Positions 7,112-7,185 of a DNA stretch of 7,185 nt are shown here, in pieces. The position numbers and the translations under genes are program-made. Every line of letters starts with the position of its first letter. The stretch's first letter is position 1. Source of the DNA: an uncultured Candidatus Nemicrothrix sp. (lineage in GTDB: Bacteria > Actinomycetota > Acidimicrobiia > Acidimicrobiales > UBA8592); the NCBI GenBank assembly GCA_913046155.1, contig CAJWRY010000075.1, positions 1 to 7,185 of the forward strand. Direction: 5' to 3'. The notes beneath the pieces are model-generated. The model saw nothing but the letters and a program-made list of their open reading frames with translations. It was not told the DNA's origin and did no database searches.

Positions 7112-7185
7112 GGTGGCCGTAGCTCAGCCTGGTAGAGCCCCTGTTTGTGGTACAGGTGGTCGCGGGTTCAAATCCCGTCGGTCAC
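7112..7185 (+). tRNA. trnH: tRNA-His, anticodon GTG, missing only its last base(s) at the window edge
   Basis: The acceptor strands GTGGCCG (7113-7119) and CGGTCAC (7179-7185) pair over seven positions with one G-T. The D stem is GCTC/GAGC. The anticodon stem CCTGT/ACAGG surrounds loop TTGTGGT, giving anticodon GTG. The T stem GCGGG/CCCGT encloses TTCAAAT. An extra G at 7112 is the G-1 typical of tRNA-His, which pairs with discriminator C73. That base would be 7186, just outside the window. Whether a 3' CCA is encoded cannot be seen. Confidence 0.96.

Overview
The window holds a complete glyoxylate-shunt locus, a pair of Fe(II)/2-oxoglutarate dioxygenase genes and two tRNA genes. It looks like ordinary bacterial chromosome with tightly packed genes and moderate to low GC. 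The isocitrate lyase closely resembles the ~428-residue Mycobacterium type (Icl1) as I remember it. It lies divergently from a RamB/ScfR-type regulator, an arrangement typical of actinobacteria. The malate synthase is the long G form, tRNA-Arg does not encode its 3' CCA, and TauD-like genes are present in tandem. This fits a moderate-GC actinobacterium or a Chloroflexota lineage such as marine SAR202. The window alone cannot decide the phylum.

Layout. At the left edge (1-66, minus) there may be the first 22 codons of an unidentified gene. A regulator gene (105-1562, minus, GTG start) encodes an N-terminal helix-turn-helix, an inactive IrrE-like zinc-peptidase fold and a cysteine-bearing C-terminal domain. 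A 167-bp AT-rich region (1563-1729) separates it from aceA (isocitrate lyase, 1730-3010), which is followed after 50 bp by glcB (malate synthase G, 3061-5250). tRNA-Arg(TCT) lies tail-to-tail with glcB at 5256-5329, only 5 bp away. On the minus strand, two tandem TauD/TfdA-family dioxygenase genes (6189-6995, then 5368-6183) are separated by 5 bp and read toward tRNA-Arg. tRNA-His(GTG) starts at 7112 on the plus strand and loses only its discriminator base at the window edge.

How the genes work together. AceA splits isocitrate into succinate and glyoxylate. GlcB condenses glyoxylate with acetyl-CoA to malate, which allows growth on acetate or fatty acids. The divergent regulator is the obvious candidate to control both, since RamB does this in Corynebacterium and Mycobacterium. 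The two dioxygenases would couple 2-oxoglutarate decarboxylation to hydroxylation of an unknown substrate. Some family members, such as TfdA on aryloxyacetates, release glyoxylate, so a metabolic link to GlcB is possible but unproven.

I found no CRISPR array, insertion sequence, phage gene or clearly new system. The items most worth a second look are the tandem dioxygenases beside a glyoxylate-consuming operon, the glcB/tRNA-Arg tail-to-tail junction with no visible terminator, and the degenerate metal site of the regulator.
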